Source: Candidatus Bathyarchaeota archaeon
GTDB taxonomy: Archaea > Thermoproteota > Bathyarchaeia > TCS64
DNA: 64,000 bases
Assembly (NCBI GenBank): GCA_018396695.1
Contig: JAGTQU010000001.1
Span: 64,117-128,116 of the forward strand
Reading direction: 5' to 3'
The notes under the pieces were generated by a model. It did not search any database and was not told the DNA's origin. It saw only the letters and a program-made list of their open reading frames with translations. The position numbers and the translations under genes are program-made. Positions 27,607-35,790 of this stretch are shown piece by piece (positions within the stretch are counted from its first letter, which is position 1; the number at the start of each line of letters is the position of its first letter).

Positions 27607-27738
27607 TTCTAGAACATCACCTCGAAACTATAGACGAAACCAGACAATTCTCTTATAAAAATTTTCTTTTTATTTTACTCTGTTAGTTAAATACTCCCTG
27701 TTAAAAATATGTTTCACCTCAGCTCAGAATCGTGAAAA

Positions 27739-27747
27739 GTTTTATTT
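27739..27747 (+). promoter_or_regulatory. TATA-like box for a leaderless transcript
   Basis: GTTTTATTT, centred about 28 nt before ATG 27771 of the hotdog thioesterase gene, with purine-rich GAAAA before it as a possible BRE. The spacing puts transcription start at the ATG. This argues against the GTG start (27732) of the track ORF, which lies upstream of the box. Confidence 0.5.
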
Positions 27748-27770
27748 CACCGCACGTCTTTTCGACTAGT

Positions 27771-28160
27771 ATGGAATCTAAAACTCATAAACTTGCAAAT
27801 CCTAGCCTTCTAGGTAAGCCCATTAAGATTATTGAAGGGTTTGAGGCCGTTGTCGAGCTTCAAGCATCTGATGAGATGAAAGTCGATGAACAGGGACTGG
27901 TCCATGGAGGCTTCACCTTCGGATTAGCAGATTACGCTGCAATGCTCGCTGTTAACCATCCATACGTTGTTCTAGGAGAGTCTCATGCTCGTTTTTTAGC
28001 TCCTGTACGAGTAGGAGAACTCATGAAGGCTAATGCCCGAGTTTCTAAAACAGAGGGGAGAAAGATCGTCGTTTCAGTTGATGTCTACGCTAACGATAAA
28101 TGTGTTCTAAAAGCCGATATGATTTGTTTTAAATTAGAAAGACATGTACTCTCAAATTAG
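27771..28160 (+). CDS. PaaI-like hotdog-fold thioesterase
   Basis: A roughly 129-residue hotdog protein. The motif GLVHGGFTFGLADYAAM has the HGG of the PaaI/thioesterase superfamily, and the C-terminal half has the expected beta strands. The family cleaves acyl-CoA thioesters; this substrate is unknown. The track ORF starts at GTG 27732, but I choose ATG 27771 because a TATA-like box sits about 28 nt before it. Confidence 0.82.
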   Translation: MESKTHKLANPSLLGKPIKIIEGFEAVVELQASDEMKVDEQGLVHGGFTFGLADYAAMLAVNHPYVVLGESHARFLAPVRVGELMKANARVSKTEGRKIVVSVDVYANDKCVLKADMICFKLERHVLSN

Positions 28161-28191
28161 TTCTTTATGTGTAACTAAAGCTAAGTTTTAA

Positions 28192-28203
28192 ATATTCGAA
28201 TAT
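28192..28203. promoter_or_regulatory. 12-bp palindrome overlapping the promoter of the BlaI-like regulator
   Basis: ATATTCGAATAT is a perfect palindrome. It directly overlaps the 3' end of a TATA-like run (GTTTTAAATA, about 28185-28194) and lies 28 nt before the regulator's ATG. A dimeric winged-helix repressor bound here would block TBP or TFB, so autoregulation is likely. This is inferred from position and symmetry. Confidence 0.5.
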
Positions 28204-28231
28204 AACGCAATATACGGAAACAGGTGAAAAA

Positions 28232-28651
28232 ATGACAATCGTGATAGATTCCAGCAAACAAGGTCTGGAGAAGATCCTGAGAGATTACCAGATAGAGTCG
28301 CTGAGAGTAGTTTGGGAGAATGCCAGCAGGGGAGTAACCTCTAGGGAGGTTTACGCCAACGTTAATAAGGTTCTAGAAAATTTGAAGACGATTTCAAGGG
28401 CTTCTATAATCAACTTTCTAAACGATATGTGCGACGAGGGTGTTCTTGCATACGAGGAAGAGACTTGTAAAGGTGGAATGAGGCGGAAATACTTTCCTAA
28501 ACTAGACGAAGAGGGCTTCAAAAAATATGTTGCTAAAACAGTTTTCCAAAGCCTGCTCAAAGACTTTCCAGAACAAACATTAGAAGCCTTAGGAGAAGTA
28601 CTCTCCGCAAATCAAAACCTAGCAGCTAAACTCCAGAAATATATCAAGTAG
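28232..28651 (+). CDS. BlaI/MecI-like winged-helix transcriptional regulator
   Basis: A 139-residue DNA-binding protein. Residues 15-90 fit a BlaI/penicillinase-repressor winged helix: RVVWEN, SREVYANV, TISRASIINFLNDMCDEGVL as recognition helix region, then a wing with YEEETCKGGMRRKYFP. Residues 95-139 form a helical dimerisation tail. ATG 28232 is preceded by AGGTGAAAAA, a good ribosome-binding site. A palindrome lies in its promoter. Its other targets are unknown. Confidence 0.75.
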   Translation: MTIVIDSSKQGLEKILRDYQIESLRVVWENASRGVTSREVYANVNKVLENLKTISRASIINFLNDMCDEGVLAYEEETCKGGMRRKYFPKLDEEGFKKYVAKTVFQSLLKDFPEQTLEALGEVLSANQNLAAKLQKYIK

Positions 28652-28767
28652 AATCAGAACCTATTAGTTAAATACTCTCTAATTTTTGGTATGCATATCT
28701 TTTTAAACTAAACAATTTAATGTTGAGATTATATTTGAATAAGAATGAGGCATCTAAGGGATAAGGC

Positions 28768-29049
28768 TTGAGCTCGCGTAGAGCAACTGTTATGAGAGTT
28801 TACGACTCGACAACATTGATCATACGACCGAATACTGCTATAAAGCTCTATGGAATCGAGCCTTTAAAGAGAGGGAGTGAGATCGAAGAGAAGGCTAAAT
28901 TAAGGCTCGAGGAGCTCACACTCGGCAAGAAAATCGAGTTCCAGACTATTGAATGGGATCGCCTAGGCAGAAGTATAGCAATCGTTAAAGTTGACGGTTT
29001 TAATCTCAACGAATATTTGAAAAAGTTTATCGAAGACCAAAAAATTTAG
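28768..29049 (+). CDS. SNase-like domain protein, paralogue 1, lacking canonical catalytic residues
   Basis: A 93-residue protein that is one staphylococcal nuclease-like OB fold. VMRVYDSTTLIIR aligns with the DGDT strand, IKLYGIEPLKRGSEIEEKAKLRL with the RLxGID region, and DRLGRSIAIVKVDGFNLNEYL with the YGR-ADG-VNE region. In nuclease terms the first metal Asp (DGDT) is Thr, and the Arg before GID is Lys. Only the LGR arginine remains, so catalysis is unlikely. A nucleic-acid or protein-binding role is possible. A paralogue follows 69 nt downstream. Confidence 0.65.
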   Translation: MSSRRATVMRVYDSTTLIIRPNTAIKLYGIEPLKRGSEIEEKAKLRLEELTLGKKIEFQTIEWDRLGRSIAIVKVDGFNLNEYLKKFIEDQKI

Positions 29050-29118
29050 AATACGGTTTCCTAGAATATTTCAGAAAAGTTAATATATTATATGTTTAGC
29101 TCTCACTGAAGATCAGAA

Positions 29119-29394
29119 ATGGTGATGAAGCAGGCTACTGTGGTCGAGATACTTGACGCGATATCTTTCAGACTAAGAACTGACGCTATTATCGTTTTAG
29201 ATGGAGTGACGCCTCCAGCCAAGGGATCGGAGGTAGAAAAAAAGGCTAGAGAGAAACTTGCAGAGCTTGTTCTCAAAAAGAAGGTCTCTTATGAGACTAC
29301 ACAGTTTGACGAGTTCGGGAGAACCAGAGCCAAAGTCCAGGTCGATGGGATAGATATCAATAAGAATATGGCTGATTACTTAAAAAGTCTATAA
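29119..29394 (+). CDS. SNase-like domain protein, paralogue 2, lacking canonical catalytic residues
   Basis: A 91-residue paralogue of the preceding gene. The two share the pattern ATVxxxxD, GSEVEKKAREKL and FGRTRAKVQVDGIDINKNM. The DGDT region reads DAIS and the RLxGID region reads IIVLDGVTP, so both metal-binding Asp and the catalytic Arg are absent; the FGR arginine is kept. The pair arose by tandem duplication and then diverged. Track start is ATG 29119; the adjacent second ATG (29125) is also possible. Confidence 0.65.
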   Translation: MVMKQATVVEILDAISFRLRTDAIIVLDGVTPPAKGSEVEKKAREKLAELVLKKKVSYETTQFDEFGRTRAKVQVDGIDINKNMADYLKSL

Positions 29395-29501
29395 TTTTTT
29401 CGTTTTTTATCCTTTTCCTCAAAACATAAGGGTATTATATATTTTTTATAATTTTATTGAAACTCTTAAATCTTCTTAAGTCAATTCTTATGAGGGTCTA
29501 A

Positions 29502-30428
29502 ATGTCCGTTGCATTTCATGGTGCCCATTACTGTTGGATGAATGGAGATGTTGTAGAGACTGAGAGGGCCCAAGTCTCTGCTATGGAGCCAATCTACTTA
29601 GGCATCTTCGAAGGGATAAAAGCATACGTCGGTAAGAATATCCTATCTAAAGGGAAACTCAACATTTTCCAGTGGAAGCCCCATATAGATAGACTTTGGA
29701 GGAGCGCGGCTGTAAACGGATTAGAGATACCATATACTAAGGATGAACTTCTCGAAGCTACTAAAAAAACGATAAAAATGAACGAATTCGACACGAATGT
29801 CTATATTCAGCCAAGAGTCTGGCCTAGGGCTGGAGAGGAAGATAAGGTTCATGTAGTTATTCCGGTATGGAAGTTTAACACTATTTTAGGTAAAGGTAAT
29901 CCCGAGTTTGGCAAGATTAGGCGGTTCATGGTCAGCAGTTGGAGGAGAGTTTCAAGCGATGCTCTCCCCCCTCAAGCGAAGTCCTGGGCTAACTATCAAA
30001 ACTCATCTTTAGCTACAAAAGAGGCTAAAAGGTGTGGATATGATGGTGCACTATTCTTAGACAGCAGAGGCTTCGTTTCAGAGGGAACCGGGGCTTGTTT
30101 AATGACTGTGCGGAATGGTAAAGTTATCACGTCACCTGTCTCTGCTTCGATTCTGGAGTCCGTTACAAGGAATACCTTCTTAGAGTTCATCCCTGAGGAT
30201 CTTAAGATACCTGTCGAAGTAAGAGACTTGACACGTGTCGAGCTATATGCCTCAGATGAGGCGTTCTTATGTGGGACGGGGGGCGAGGTTACACCCATTA
30301 CAAGCGTAGATGATATTAAACTAGGAGACGAGTATCCTGGTCCTATAACAAAGAAAATAGCAGACTACTATTCTGATCTGTTAGCAGGGAATGTTAAAAA
30401 GAGGGCTTCATGGCTCACGCCAGTTTAA
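29502..30428 (+). CDS. ilvE: Branched-chain amino acid aminotransferase
   Basis: A 308-residue fold-type IV PLP enzyme that transfers the amino group between Leu/Ile/Val and 2-oxoglutarate. Signature segments are FEGIKAY, the Schiff-base lysine in QAKSWANYQNSSLATKEA, GYDGALFLD, SEGTGACLMTV and AFLCGTGGEVTPI. ATG 29502 is preceded by GAGGG about 7 nt away, and a TATA-like AT run lies at about 29436-29450. It converges on rpl10. Confidence 0.94.
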   Translation: MSVAFHGAHYCWMNGDVVETERAQVSAMEPIYLGIFEGIKAYVGKNILSKGKLNIFQWKPHIDRLWRSAAVNGLEIPYTKDELLEATKKTIKMNEFDTNVYIQPRVWPRAGEEDKVHVVIPVWKFNTILGKGNPEFGKIRRFMVSSWRRVSSDALPPQAKSWANYQNSSLATKEAKRCGYDGALFLDSRGFVSEGTGACLMTVRNGKVITSPVSASILESVTRNTFLEFIPEDLKIPVEVRDLTRVELYASDEAFLCGTGGEVTPITSVDDIKLGDEYPGPITKKIADYYSDLLAGNVKKRASWLTPV

Positions 30429-30454
30429 CCCATTTCTTTTTAATTATTAAAGGG

Positions 30455-31303
30455 TCATTTCTGTTTCTGTGCTACAAGTCTCTCCAGCGTTTTGGCTTGA
30501 GTTGCAGTAATCGATATGAAATCAGTAACGTTTTGAGGTGTAATATACTCTGATAGGATAGATATTTTTCTAGCATTTTCGTTAGCTAACTTAACCAGTA
30601 TAGGGCTCGTTTCTCGGGTTAGATAGGAAGATGAGATAGCGACGTTATATGCTTCGAAGATAGCTTTCTTCAGCTCTCCCTTGTATGTGTCTAGTGAATA
30701 GATTAGCTCATCTTTCATGATAACCCTTCCCCTATCGTACGCTGCTTTTATAGAGAGCCCCATCTCTGAGGCTTTTATGCCTAAACGTGTAAGTATGTCT
30801 GCCAAATCTTCAGATATTTTTTCACCCGCAGATGCAACCTTCGCATCCTGGTTCACCCATATATTTCCACCTTCGATCCTCGTCTTTATTCCGAGGGCAC
30901 CAAATTTCCCGATTATAGGTCCTGGAGAGAGTCCCGTATTCCCTGCAGGTATTATCAAATCGTTTAATGCTAGATCACCCGGCTTCGCGAATACTTTGAC
31001 CTTGTTTCGATTAAGCTCGCTGGCTATCTTGAACGGGTTTCCATTAGAGAATATGAAAATCGTTGAACCTTTGATTTGAGACAAGAATTGATCTGCGTTT
31101 TCAAAGCCCACCTTCTCCATAGCTATCTTAATAAGAGTATTCTTGATGCATTTTATAGTTATTTTTCCTCTCAACTGCTTTCTTAATCCTTGAAGCATTA
31201 CACTTTCCATTTTGAATAAATCTGCAGCGAAGACTACATCATATTCATTAAGAAGCTTAATCGCCGCATCAACAGTGGTTTGCTTCTCTATGCTTTTAGT
31301 CAT
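30455..31303 (-). CDS. rpl10: Ribosomal protein L10 (P0) without the usual acidic C-terminal tail
   Basis: L10/P0 anchors L12 dimers to the 23S rRNA GTPase centre. The 282-residue protein shows the L10 core (KNTLIKIAMEK, GPIIGKFGALGIKTRIEGG). Archaeal homologues usually carry a charged tail ending in a motif like the one on L12; here the protein stops at LVAQKQK, and no tail is encoded in any frame just downstream. L12 itself keeps that tail at another locus (38672). Lies 13 nt after rpl1. Confidence 0.92.
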   Translation of the reverse strand: MTKSIEKQTTVDAAIKLLNEYDVVFAADLFKMESVMLQGLRKQLRGKITIKCIKNTLIKIAMEKVGFENADQFLSQIKGSTIFIFSNGNPFKIASELNRNKVKVFAKPGDLALNDLIIPAGNTGLSPGPIIGKFGALGIKTRIEGGNIWVNQDAKVASAGEKISEDLADILTRLGIKASEMGLSIKAAYDRGRVIMKDELIYSLDTYKGELKKAIFEAYNVAISSSYLTRETSPILVKLANENARKISILSEYITPQNVTDFISITATQAKTLERLVAQKQK

Positions 31304-31316
31304 CCTCCCCTCTCCT

Positions 31317-31961
31317 TCAAATAAGCTTTACAGCTTCCCCCATCGTCAATTTTATATAAACAGATTTAATGTTCCCTGCTCCTCTTTTCAATGTTCGAGT
31401 TAGGTTAGATAACACCGACTCGATATTTTCAGCGATCTCTTCGTCTTCCATGCTCTCTACACCGACTAGACATTGAATAAGAGGCTTATCCCTACTTCTC
31501 AACACTACGACCTTTTTCTCCCTTTCCAAAATCTCGTCAATTGGGGCTTGAGGTGGAACCGGAACAGGCATTTTTCCCTTCGGTCCTAGAAATGGACCAA
31601 CAACTCTGCTTACAGTTGGCATTAGAGGAGCTTCAGATATGAATACCTCGTATTCTTTCAATCGTTTTTTAACTTCTTTCCTATCCTTTGACAGGGCTTC
31701 TAACTCAAGCGGCTCGATCACCCCGTCGACGCCAGCTCTCCTAGCTCTTAAGGCGAGGTCACCCGAAGCGAAGATGAGAACACTCCGTTTTCCAACACCT
31801 TTAGGGAGTTCAACTCGGAGATTTACCCTGTTTTCAGGCCTCTTCATGTCGACTTCTCGAAGATTTATTATGAGCTCCACAGACTGGTTGAAATCCCTTT
31901 TCTTCGATTTTTCTCGAGCCTTTGAAAGAGCGTCAAGAATCTGTTTTCGAGAGGTCGACAT
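31317..31961 (-). CDS. rpl1: Ribosomal protein L1
   Basis: L1 forms the mobile L1 stalk of the large subunit near the E site. The 214-residue length and segments VLIFASGDLALRARRAG, PFLGPKGKMPVP and GAGNIKSVYIKLTMG are characteristic. In the operon it sits between rpl11 (43 nt upstream) and rpl10 (13 nt downstream). L1 often represses its own operon by binding an mRNA mimic of its rRNA site; I did not find a convincing mimic by eye. Confidence 0.95.
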   Translation of the reverse strand: MSTSRKQILDALSKAREKSKKRDFNQSVELIINLREVDMKRPENRVNLRVELPKGVGKRSVLIFASGDLALRARRAGVDGVIEPLELEALSKDRKEVKKRLKEYEVFISEAPLMPTVSRVVGPFLGPKGKMPVPVPPQAPIDEILEREKKVVVLRSRDKPLIQCLVGVESMEDEEIAENIESVLSNLTRTLKRGAGNIKSVYIKLTMGEAVKLI

Positions 31962-32004
31962 TTTCTAAACTCCTTTCTCCTCGAGAACAATGGAATATAA
32001 AATT

Positions 32005-32493
32005 TTAGGATAAATTAGATAAGGCTTCATCATATACACCTGATTTTATTAATTTTTGAAACTCTTTAGCGGGCTTCCCTTCGACAGTGACCCCCATGCT
32101 TACGAGGGTTCCCAAAATCTCGTTGATGGCGGCTTTATATGATGCTGCGAGCATATCTTCCCTTTTTTTCTTGGCTATCTCAACTAATTGCTCAAAAGCT
32201 AGGTTCCCTACAGAATTCGTGTTAGGTGTTGCAGAACCCTTCTGTATGCCAAGGGCCTGTGTGACGAGTGCATAAGTTGATAACATTCCAACTTTAACTT
32301 CAAATTCTTTAGTGTCTGTGTCTAATATCACTTCGACGGGGACTTTGGTTCCTTTATATGAGGCAGTAAGCTCATTTATCTTGTTGACAACACCCATTAT
32401 GTTGACCCCAAGGGGGCCGATAGCAGGGCCTATTGGTGGGCCTCCCGTAGCCTCTCCTCCGCTAACTATGAAGTTGAAGTTTTTCTTAACCAC
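32005..32493 (-). CDS. rpl11: Ribosomal protein L11
   Basis: A component of the GTPase-associated centre at the L12 stalk base. FIVSGGEATGGPPIGPAIGPLGVN is the L11 N-terminal signature, and the C-terminal half (GSATPNTNSVGNLAF, then KAAINEILGTLVSMGVTVEG) matches the rRNA-binding domain. GTG start at 32493, 4 nt after the spt5 stop. Confidence 0.96.
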   Translation of the reverse strand: MVKKNFNFIVSGGEATGGPPIGPAIGPLGVNIMGVVNKINELTASYKGTKVPVEVILDTDTKEFEVKVGMLSTYALVTQALGIQKGSATPNTNSVGNLAFEQLVEIAKKKREDMLAASYKAAINEILGTLVSMGVTVEGKPAKEFQKLIKSGVYDEALSNLS

Positions 32494-32497
32494 GAGC

Positions 32498-32971
32498 CTA
32501 CTCTCCTTTTTTCAATTCCCGGACGTAATCTGCGTTTACTGTGATTGGAAGAGTATAAGCTGCCTCTAAAATCTCTATAGTTATCTCATTCTTAGATTCG
32601 TCCACTCTGATCACTTTAGCCTGCATTCCCTTAAACGGTCCTGCGATGACCTCGACATCAGTTCCGACCTGAAGGCTCGTAATAACTGGCTTCGTCTCTA
32701 GGTATTTGTCTATCTCTGAGATGTCGAGTACTCCTTGAACCCGCTCCCTCGTGTGTTTGACCCCCCTTATCAAATCGTCAACATAGTGAGGAGTATATGC
32801 TTCTATTATTATATAGCCTCTCAACTCGTATGGTGCTAGTATAGCCTTTACAGGTATTTTCTCCACCTTAGCTCTATCTGCGAGCATCTGGGCTACGTTA
32901 CGCTCCTGGCCTACGGTAATCTTCACCGCATAGAGGGATGTCTTCACTTTCTCTTCGGACAATAAACACAC
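32498..32971 (-). CDS. spt5: Transcription elongation factor Spt5 (NusG-like)
   Basis: Clamps RNA polymerase for processive elongation together with Spt4. The NGN domain is residues 8 to about 90 (SLYAVKITVGQERNVA, RGYIIIEA), and a KOW domain follows (GTDVEVIAGPFKGMQAKVIRV, about 103-123). The ORF starts at GTG 32971; TTG at codon 4 (32962) is an equally good start. In most archaea spt5 directly follows secE; here a flavoprotein gene intervenes. Confidence 0.95.
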   Translation of the reverse strand: MCLLSEEKVKTSLYAVKITVGQERNVAQMLADRAKVEKIPVKAILAPYELRGYIIIEAYTPHYVDDLIRGVKHTRERVQGVLDISEIDKYLETKPVITSLQVGTDVEVIAGPFKGMQAKVIRVDESKNEITIEILEAAYTLPITVNADYVRELKKGE

Positions 32972-33207
32972 GTCCGGTGTTAACGTAAAAGAAAACTGAC
33001 GAACATATTAATATTTCTGAAGCCTGCTTCAATAACTTTAAATGGGAAAAGCCGTCCCCACGCCTCTATACTCAATGTGAATGCAGCGGTCAAAATATTT
33101 ATTTTTGAACTCTCTATGGTGCCTATTTCTTTCGCTTCTAAAAATTGAGGCATCAAGGCGAAGAAGAGAGTTTAGAGAGCCTCGAAAGACTTCTAGCCAG
33201 TAAATCC

Positions 33208-33873
33208 TTAGAGGATCCGAGAAGGGGTATTTTCGGCTGTCTTGTCCATCTCTCTCGTGAGGAATGGCCTCAGCACGTTTTCGATCTCGCTTGGATGTTT
33301 GATGACGATGATGCCCTCCATAGCCTGGAGCAGCTCCGAGTTTCTCACGTCTAGACTCCTCACCTTAGCCCTGACTCTCTCGCCTTGAACCATTGCGTTA
33401 GATTGTCCGATGCATTCATCTCCATTCCTACTATACGGAAAGGTTGTCTCGACAATCCCCTCTCGCAGATCTGTTGGAAGGATGACGATGGGAACAGATC
33501 CCCTCTGTGCCTCAGCCACGGCGTTCGTCACCAATGTGTCGGCTATGCCGTGGACTATCTTTGCGACTGTGTTGGCCGTTGCTGGAGATACGAGGAGAAA
33601 CCGATATATGCCCCGGAAGAACCTTCCGGCCTTGAAGGCGCTCGCCCCCTGATCCCCGTCGGTGAAGATCTCCTGGTAATATCCTCCCGGAGAGATCTCC
33701 CTTAGGGCATTCCAGAGCCCGTAGGCTTTGACAACCTCGACCCCAGCCCTTGTCAGGAAGGTTGTCACTGACACGTTCCCGGACCTTGAGATGTTCCGGA
33801 CCATATCGAAGGTCTCCTTAAGGTAATGTCCCGCCCCTGTGATACCCCAAGCAGCCTTCACTTTCATCTTCAA
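33208..33873 (-). CDS. afpA: Archaeoflavoprotein (AfpA/DmrB-like flavoprotein)
   Basis: A 221-residue protein of the flavoprotein (PF02441) family that includes archaeoflavoprotein and dihydromethanopterin reductase. AAWGITGAGHYLKET (about 8-22), YRFLLVSPATANTVAKIVHGIADTLVTNA (about 91-119) and VPIVILPTD are diagnostic of FMN binding. It probably transfers electrons from ferredoxin. The composition is more GC-rich than the flanking ribosomal genes (two 60-nt lines count 55-57 percent, against about 47-48 percent in rpl10). It separates secE from spt5. TTG 33873 or ATG 33867 could start it. Confidence 0.85.
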   Translation of the reverse strand: MKMKVKAAWGITGAGHYLKETFDMVRNISRSGNVSVTTFLTRAGVEVVKAYGLWNALREISPGGYYQEIFTDGDQGASAFKAGRFFRGIYRFLLVSPATANTVAKIVHGIADTLVTNAVAEAQRGSVPIVILPTDLREGIVETTFPYSRNGDECIGQSNAMVQGERVRAKVRSLDVRNSELLQAMEGIIVIKHPSEIENVLRPFLTREMDKTAENTPSRIL

Positions 33874-34020
33874 TGCCCCTAGATAATCTGCATCAAATAT
33901 CCTCTATCTAGATCTATCTTTTCAATAGGGATATTATTATTTTGGGCGTTGGCTCATAACGGGCTTTACGTAGATTGTAGCAATATTCTTTCGAAAGGGT
34001 TTATCCTGTTTTAGTGGTTT

Positions 34021-34197
34021 TTAGGCGCCTTGGCCCTGTAGAACAACAGATACGATTCTGATAAGATATCCCACTCCTCCAAGGATGACTGTTCCGAAGA
34101 AGCATATCTTCGCACTCAGCCAGAAGGTCTTCCAGTCTGGCTTAGAGATCGTTTTTAGTAGTCTAGCCACCGAGCTGAAGAAACTTGGGAGTCTCAT
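34021..34197 (-). CDS. secE: SecE/Sec61-gamma preprotein translocase subunit
   Basis: A 58-residue protein translocase subunit: RLLKTISKPDWKTFWLSAK is the amphipathic surface helix, and FGTVILGGVGYLIRIVSVVL is the single membrane span. The track ORF runs to 34290, but its first 31 residues are unlike SecE; I place the start at ATG 34197 (MRLPSFFSSV). It lies 34 nt after ftsY, in the usual archaeal order ftsY-secE. Confidence 0.9.
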   Translation of the reverse strand: MRLPSFFSSVARLLKTISKPDWKTFWLSAKICFFGTVILGGVGYLIRIVSVVLQGQGA

Positions 34198-34231
34198 GCG
34201 GTATGTGAATGATTGAAGGTAGTTAAATTGT

Positions 34232-35143
34232 TTACTGTCCAGAGATGAGTTTCTCGGAGAACCATTCTGGATCGAACTTATGAAGATCATCGTAGCTTTG
34301 ACCTATACCTATATAGATTATCGGTTTTCCTGTTACAAAGGGGATGCTAAGGCTTGAGCCTCCCTTGACATCCGCATCCACCTTCGTTAATATAGATGCG
34401 TCGAATCCGAGGGCGCTACTAAAGGTTTCAGCTTGTTGGACTGCATCATTCCCGATTAAAGCATCGACAACCATGATAGTTAATTCTGGCTGAATAACTC
34501 TCTTGATTTTCTTGAGCTCGTCCATTAGGTTCCTGTTAGTTTGCATCCTCCCTGCAGTGTCGACTAAGACAACATCAATCCCTCGAGCTTCGGCGTGTCT
34601 GACAGCGTCGTAGGCTACCGCTGCCGGATCGGCTCCATAGTCGTGTTTAATAACCCGTATCCCCAGCCTTTTCGCATGTTCCTCGATCTGTTCTATCGCT
34701 CCTGCTCTGTATGTATCCGCTGACGCCAATACTACTCCGAAACCGTTCTTCAACATGAGCCTCGCAACCTTGGCTATGGTCGTCGTCTTCCCTGTCCCAT
34801 TTATTCCGACAAACATTATAACTAGCGGTTTTCTCAAAGTCTTATGCAGGGCTGCAAGTTTAAGAATATCAATATCTGTCTCAGCCGTCATTATAGACTT
34901 TATAGATTCTTTAAGAGTGTCGCGTACAAGGGAGGTTTTATTTTCGAATCTGGGATGAGGCTTGTTTATTAGATTCTCCTTTATTTTTTCGCAAATCTTC
35001 TCTGCAACATCTACGGCAACGTCGTTCGCTATTAACTGAAGCTTGAATTCGTCTAAGATTGATTCTAAGTCTTTTGTGCTAAATTCACTTTTCGATATCT
35101 TCTCAACTACGTTTTTTATACCTTGCTTGAGCCTCTCAAACAC
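34232..35143 (-). CDS. ftsY: Signal recognition particle receptor FtsY
   Basis: The SRP receptor GTPase at the membrane. A helical N domain (1 to about 90) is followed by the G domain: GINGTGKTTTIAKVA (P-loop, about 113-127), DTYRAGAIEQI, DTAGRMQTN (about 195) and TKVDADVKGG. The 303-residue length shows no long acidic A domain. It overlaps pfdA by 8 nt at its start. Confidence 0.96.
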   Translation of the reverse strand: MFERLKQGIKNVVEKISKSEFSTKDLESILDEFKLQLIANDVAVDVAEKICEKIKENLINKPHPRFENKTSLVRDTLKESIKSIMTAETDIDILKLAALHKTLRKPLVIMFVGINGTGKTTTIAKVARLMLKNGFGVVLASADTYRAGAIEQIEEHAKRLGIRVIKHDYGADPAAVAYDAVRHAEARGIDVVLVDTAGRMQTNRNLMDELKKIKRVIQPELTIMVVDALIGNDAVQQAETFSSALGFDASILTKVDADVKGGSSLSIPFVTGKPIIYIGIGQSYDDLHKFDPEWFSEKLISGQ

Positions 35144-35579
35144 TTGGAGCTTCTCCTTTCAACTCCTTTCCAAGCTTATTTATTCCTTCTTGGTGGATCT
35201 GCATCTGGAGAGTTATTTGCTCGAGTTGCTGCTGGATCGCTTGGAATGATTTATCAACTTCTTTCAGCCTCTCCGTAATATTTTCGATGGCTTTATCTAT
35301 ATCCATGTCTACGGAGACGCTCGCGCCTATTCCTACTATAACTTTGTCTAGAGCCCCCAACTTGGCGTTCACAAAAGTGTTCCCACCTACAGGTACCAGA
35401 ATGTTAGCTCCTAGCTGTGTTTCCTTCAAGGATCTTAGGGAAGATTCGGCTACTTGGAGTTCCGTGATCGTGGACTGAATAAGTTCATACCTTTGTTGAA
35501 GTAGTTGAGCTGTCCCTTGCATAAGCTGATATTCTAGAATCAACCGCCTCAACTGTTCTTCTCTTTTGGGGGCAGCCAT
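35136..35579 (-). CDS. pfdA: Prefoldin alpha subunit
   Basis: A 147-residue alpha prefoldin with two coiled-coil arms (about 6-55 and 95-138) joined by the conserved beta-hairpin region ILVPVGGNTFVNAKLGALDKVIVGIGA. It hands unfolded proteins to the thermosome encoded 8 kb away. ATG 35579 follows GGTGATTAAAA, a clear ribosome-binding site. Confidence 0.95.
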   Translation of the reverse strand: MAAPKREEQLRRLILEYQLMQGTAQLLQQRYELIQSTITELQVAESSLRSLKETQLGANILVPVGGNTFVNAKLGALDKVIVGIGASVSVDMDIDKAIENITERLKEVDKSFQAIQQQLEQITLQMQIHQEGINKLGKELKGEAPSV

Positions 35580-35581
35580 TT

Positions 35582-35788
35582 TTAATCACCAGGCTCTGAG
35601 ACTTCTTCTATACCAAAAATTTTTATATCAAACCTTTTAGCCTTATGTCGGCTCCCAATATCTGCGTACATTTTTTCTAACGCATGTTCCCTTTTTTCAG
35701 CCTCGATTATTTTAGTGAACTTGATCGGTTCGAGGAGGTTCGATTTTCTGATCTCTCCGCTTATCTTAAACGTCTTAGCCCCGGACAT
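35582..35788 (-). CDS. rpl18a: Ribosomal protein L18a (LX/L20e)
   Basis: A 68-residue archaeal LX protein: FKISGEIRKSN, FTKIIEAEKREHALEKMYADIGSRHKAKR and IKIFGIEEV are typical. In many archaea the initiation factor gene aif6 lies between rpl31e and this gene; here only 2 nt separate them, so aif6 is absent from the site. Confidence 0.93.
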   Translation of the reverse strand: MSGAKTFKISGEIRKSNLLEPIKFTKIIEAEKREHALEKMYADIGSRHKAKRFDIKIFGIEEVSEPGD

Positions 35789-35790
35789 AG

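Noticed and set aside
33145-33354. 69-residue plus-strand ORF
   Set aside because: Overlaps the flavoprotein on the other strand and has no motif or ribosome-binding site.
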